IMG/VR virus record: IMGVR_UViG_3300050821_002711
Span: 1 to 48,498 of that record
Length of the DNA stretch: 48,498 bases
DNA from: a virus
Reading direction: 5' to 3' (one strand)
In this document: piece after piece, positions 46,205-48,498 of the stretch
How the letters are laid out: each line of letters starts with the position of its first letter
How positions within the stretch are numbered: the stretch's first letter is position 1
The notes under the pieces: model-generated
Told to the model about the DNA's origin: nothing
Database searches by the model: none
The model's input: the letters and a program-made list of their open reading frames with translations, nothing else
Translations under genes and position numbers: made by a program

Positions 46205-48498
46205 CTAGTGTGGGCCGAACCCCGGCATCCCCGGCGGCCTGGCCGCGCCTGGCGTCGGCGGCGGACGCTGGCCGGTCGCTGTCTGCACCTGATCGGGCGG
46301 CGCATTGGCCCCTGGCGCGCCGGAGCTGGGCGCGTTCGCCCCGCCTCGGGCTCCCTGCACCGCGCCGCCGCCCGGCATGTCCATCGCGCCGCCCGGACCT
46401 TGCGGCCCCGCCGCCAGCCGCTGGGCCATGCCGTTCATCGCGATCACGCTCGGCAGCATCGACATGAACGCCTCGTCGAGATCGAGGCGATCGTCCAGGC
46501 GGCGCAAAAGCTCGCGCGCCAGGAATTCAGGATTGATCCCCGGAATTTGCATCAAAAGCGGGTAGACACGCTCGGCGTTGGCGATTTCCTGCGCCTGGTT
46601 CGGGCGGCCCGTCGAGCCCGCTTCGACTTCGAGCCAGAGCTGATCGGCGATCTGCTGCTTGGTCATCTCGGGCCAGGCCGCGCCCTCGCCAACCACGCGC
46701 TTGACCGTGTCTACGCTGACCTCGTTGAGCAGCATCTGCGACCCGGTCTTGGCGAGCCCGGTGAGCAGATCGTCGATGTCGTCGATGTTCGAGCCCATCG
46801 CGGTCGAGCGCGACGCTTCGGCGACGTTGGTCTGGGTCGCCGTGACCTTGCCCCCCTGGGTCGGCCCGAGGTTGGCTTCCTGAACCCCGGTGACGCGCAG
46901 CATGTCCTGATAGGAACCCTCAACATCGTAGAGCGCCGGATCGATCGGCGGCCCCTTGAACGACTGCAACAGGTCTTCGACCTTCTGGCCGGGCTGCAAG
47001 CCGTTCAGCTCGATCACCGCGTTGTCGGGGTGATCGGAGAGCTTAGTCAGGTCTTCCTCGTCCACCATGCCGCCTGCGACGACGGTCTTGGGGCGCGCGG
47101 CGCGGCGATGCTCGCGCAGACCCTGGCGCGAGCGGTTGAAATCCATCTGCATGTCGCGGATCAGCCGCACGTCGGACGGCGGATAGATGCAGTTTTCGTG
47201 ATCGATGGCGTTGAGGGTCAGCACGAACCAGGGCCAGAACCTGTCGGTGTAGACTTCGCTCGACGCGGGCTCGCGCAGAAAATCGGGATAGCCGTCGCAG
47301 ATCACGTAGACCATGCCGTCTTTCTTGTTCCAGATTTCCCAGACACAGCATTTCTTGGCGTCCGGCCCGTCGTTGTTCCCGGTGTTGCGCTCGGGGCGGT
47401 TCTCGACCACGATCAAGCCGTTGCGCGATGTCACCGTCGCCGACATGGTGTTGTCGGTCTGGTAAGCGGTGAAATCTTTGCCAACGTCGATGTCGTAAAT
47501 CTCCTTCACCTCGTTGGGCGACAGGATGTATTCCTGCGTGACCCAATCGGCCCCCAGGAACTCTTGCAGGTTGATGCACTTCGGGTCGGGGATGATCCCC
47601 GTAGACATCGGATAATCGAGGGTCAGCCCCTCGCGCACGATGTATTGCACCTGTTTCTTGAGATCGACGAGGTTCAGGCGAAGCTGCTCGATCGTCGGAT
47701 CGTCGTCGCTCACTTCCTCGTCGTGGATGTCTGCGCTGATCCGTCCGATGGTGGCGAGCCGGTTGTTGATGTCTGCGATCCGCGCCTCGATCTCCGGGCG
47801 CTTCTCCATGACGCGCTCGAACCCGAGCTTGACATAGGCGACGCCGGTCGTGCAGGCGCGCCGAACGACCATCTTCATCATCGTCTTGAACGATTGCGGC
47901 TGGTTCAGGAGGTCGTGGGTGAACAGCAGTTCGAGCGTCTTGGCGATCTTGTCGAGCGTTTGCAGCTCCTGCTTGACCCGCGCCGCGTCCTGCAAGATCG
48001 GCGCACCCTGCATCGCCTGCTGCTGGGCCTGCATGGGGTCCATGCCGCCCGTGGCGACGGACTGCATCAATTCCTGCGCCGCCTGCTGAAGCGCCACCAG
48101 CGTCGATTGCTGGCCGTCCCAGACGGTGTTGAGGATGCGCTCACGGCGGCGGGCGACAAAGCGGGGGTTTTTGGCGTAGAAAAAGGCGACGCGCTGCGAA
48201 ATGATGCGCAGCGTCAAATTGGCGACGTAGCGCTCGTCTTTCCAATCCTTCGACCATTGCCGACCGCTGGCGAAATCCTGATCCTTTCGCATGTCATCGA
48301 AGACCGGCTCCCAATATTTGCGCGCCTGCTTGACCTTGTCGCCCCACTCGGAAACCAGGCGCTTGCGGCTCTCGGTTTCGTTCTCGTCGGGCTCGCGTTT
48401 GATGATGTCTTCTTTGGCGGCCTTCTCAACCAACGGTTCAGGCAAGCTTGGGGCGTCGCCGAACATCTGCTCGATCGATTGGTCGAGCGGGCTCTCGC
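46205..48498 (-). CDS. Portal protein (frame open at the window edge)
   Basis: From the first in-window ATG (48466) the protein has 753 residues. The frame is still open at 48498 and, on a circular molecule, continues to an ATG at 7-5 with AGAGGG 8 nt upstream, giving about 766 residues. Features: KARKYWEPVFDDMRKDQDFASGRQWS, VANLTLRIISQRVAFFYAKNP, long helical stem region with NNRLATIGRISADIHD, and YPPSDVRLIRDMQMDFNRSRQGLREHRR, typical of large podoviral portals. A Gly/Pro-rich C-terminal tail follows. The dodecameric portal is the DNA gate at the capsid vertex and docks the terminase encoded just before it. Confidence 0.88.
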   Translation of the reverse strand, partial: ESPLDQSIEQMFGDAPSLPEPLVEKAAKEDIIKREPDENETESRKRLVSEWGDKVKQARKYWEPVFDDMRKDQDFASGRQWSKDWKDERYVANLTLRIISQRVAFFYAKNPRFVARRRERILNTVWDGQQSTLVALQQAAQELMQSVATGGMDPMQAQQQAMQGAPILQDAARVKQELQTLDKIAKTLELLFTHDLLNQPQSFKTMMKMVVRRACTTGVAYVKLGFERVMEKRPEIEARIADINNRLATIGRISADIHDEEVSDDDPTIEQLRLNLVDLKKQVQYIVREGLTLDYPMSTGIIPDPKCINLQEFLGADWVTQEYILSPNEVKEIYDIDVGKDFTAYQTDNTMSATVTSRNGLIVVENRPERNTGNNDGPDAKKCCVWEIWNKKDGMVYVICDGYPDFLREPASSEVYTDRFWPWFVLTLNAIDHENCIYPPSDVRLIRDMQMDFNRSRQGLREHRRAARPKTVVAGGMVDEEDLTKLSDHPDNAVIELNGLQPGQKVEDLLQSFKGPPIDPALYDVEGSYQDMLRVTGVQEANLGPTQGGKVTATQTNVAEASRSTAMGSNIDDIDDLLTGLAKTGSQMLLNEVSVDTVKRVVGEGAAWPEMTKQQIADQLWLEVEAGSTGRPNQAQEIANAERVYPLLMQIPGINPEFLARELLRRLDDRLDLDEAFMSMLPSVIAMNGMAQRLAAGPQGPGGAMDMPGGGAVQGARGGANAPSSGAPGANAPPDQVQTATGQRPPPTPGAARPPGMPGFGPH

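Noticed and set aside
1-48498. Phage lambda, suggested by the almost identical length
   Set aside because: Gene content, base composition and order are entirely different; the length match is coincidence.

Overview
This window looks like the complete, circularly permuted genome of a temperate podovirus of an alphaproteobacterium, probably Rhizobiales. It is GC-rich. It carries a T7-like virion module (portal, scaffold, capsid, tail gatekeeper and nozzle, three or four internal core proteins), a family A DNA polymerase and a primase-helicase, an integrase and a repressor. The host guess is inference: it rests on base composition, a canonical PEPSTWAM sorting tail, a DUF3309-type protein and a Pro-rich 'HPDQGLPG' protein of a kind I associate with Rhizobiales phages. 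The ends appear to join. The minus-strand terminase gene stops at 9, and the portal frame runs open off the right edge. Joining the two ends creates a 13-codon in-frame extension of the portal, beginning with an ATG at position 7 that has a good ribosome site.

Layout. Late genes are on the minus strand and, on the circle, form one block running 10894 -> 1 / 48498 -> 30882. In order these are an HGG-motif zinc protein and a possible small terminase, tail fibres, a lysis cassette (GH19 endolysin, holin candidates, DUF3309 protein), a PEP-CTERM protein, fibre-like and Pro-rich proteins, the large terminase, portal, scaffold, major capsid, tail adaptor, tail nozzle, gp13-like proteins, internal virion proteins, and two cell-wall hydrolases. 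A few small plus-strand genes interrupt it (9569-10041 and 45794-46003). Positions 11039-15287 (plus) hold a cassette of a MoxR/CobS-like AAA+ ATPase (broken by a +1 frame change at its Walker A/B boundary), a small acidic protein, a CobT-like HExxH + vWA protein with a long Gly-Glu linker, and a membrane protein, ended by a strong terminator. Positions 15.3-15.9 kb are non-coding and repeat-rich (14-bp minisatellite, GGGCC repeat, 41-bp direct repeat, 28-bp-arm hairpin). Integrase, an excisionase-like HTH protein and the repressor follow on the minus strand (15940-17763). An operator-rich control region (17.8-18.26 kb) separates them from the rightward early operon.

The early operon (18267-27417) encodes a RuvC-like resolvase, SNF2-like helicase, AT-hook protein, DUF2800 nuclease, zinc protein, DUF2815 ssDNA-binding protein, DUF6378-like protein, family A DNA polymerase, HicA-like small protein and a primase-helicase. 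It provides phage DNA synthesis and recombination. Small accessory genes and a second HTH protein follow. At 29.66-29.95 kb lies a convincing attP: the 3' part of a tRNA-Thr(GGT)-like gene ending in CCA, flanked by repeated arm-like motifs, about 12.8 kb away from the integrase gene. I see no phage RNA polymerase gene and no complete tRNA gene.

Most notable: a phage-encoded exosortase substrate (PEP-CTERM); the frameshifted AAA+/metallopeptidase-vWA cassette; an attP remote from its integrase; a 17-bp motif shared upstream of the repressor and a distant HTH gene; and a coding-strand excess of the pentamer AGACA.
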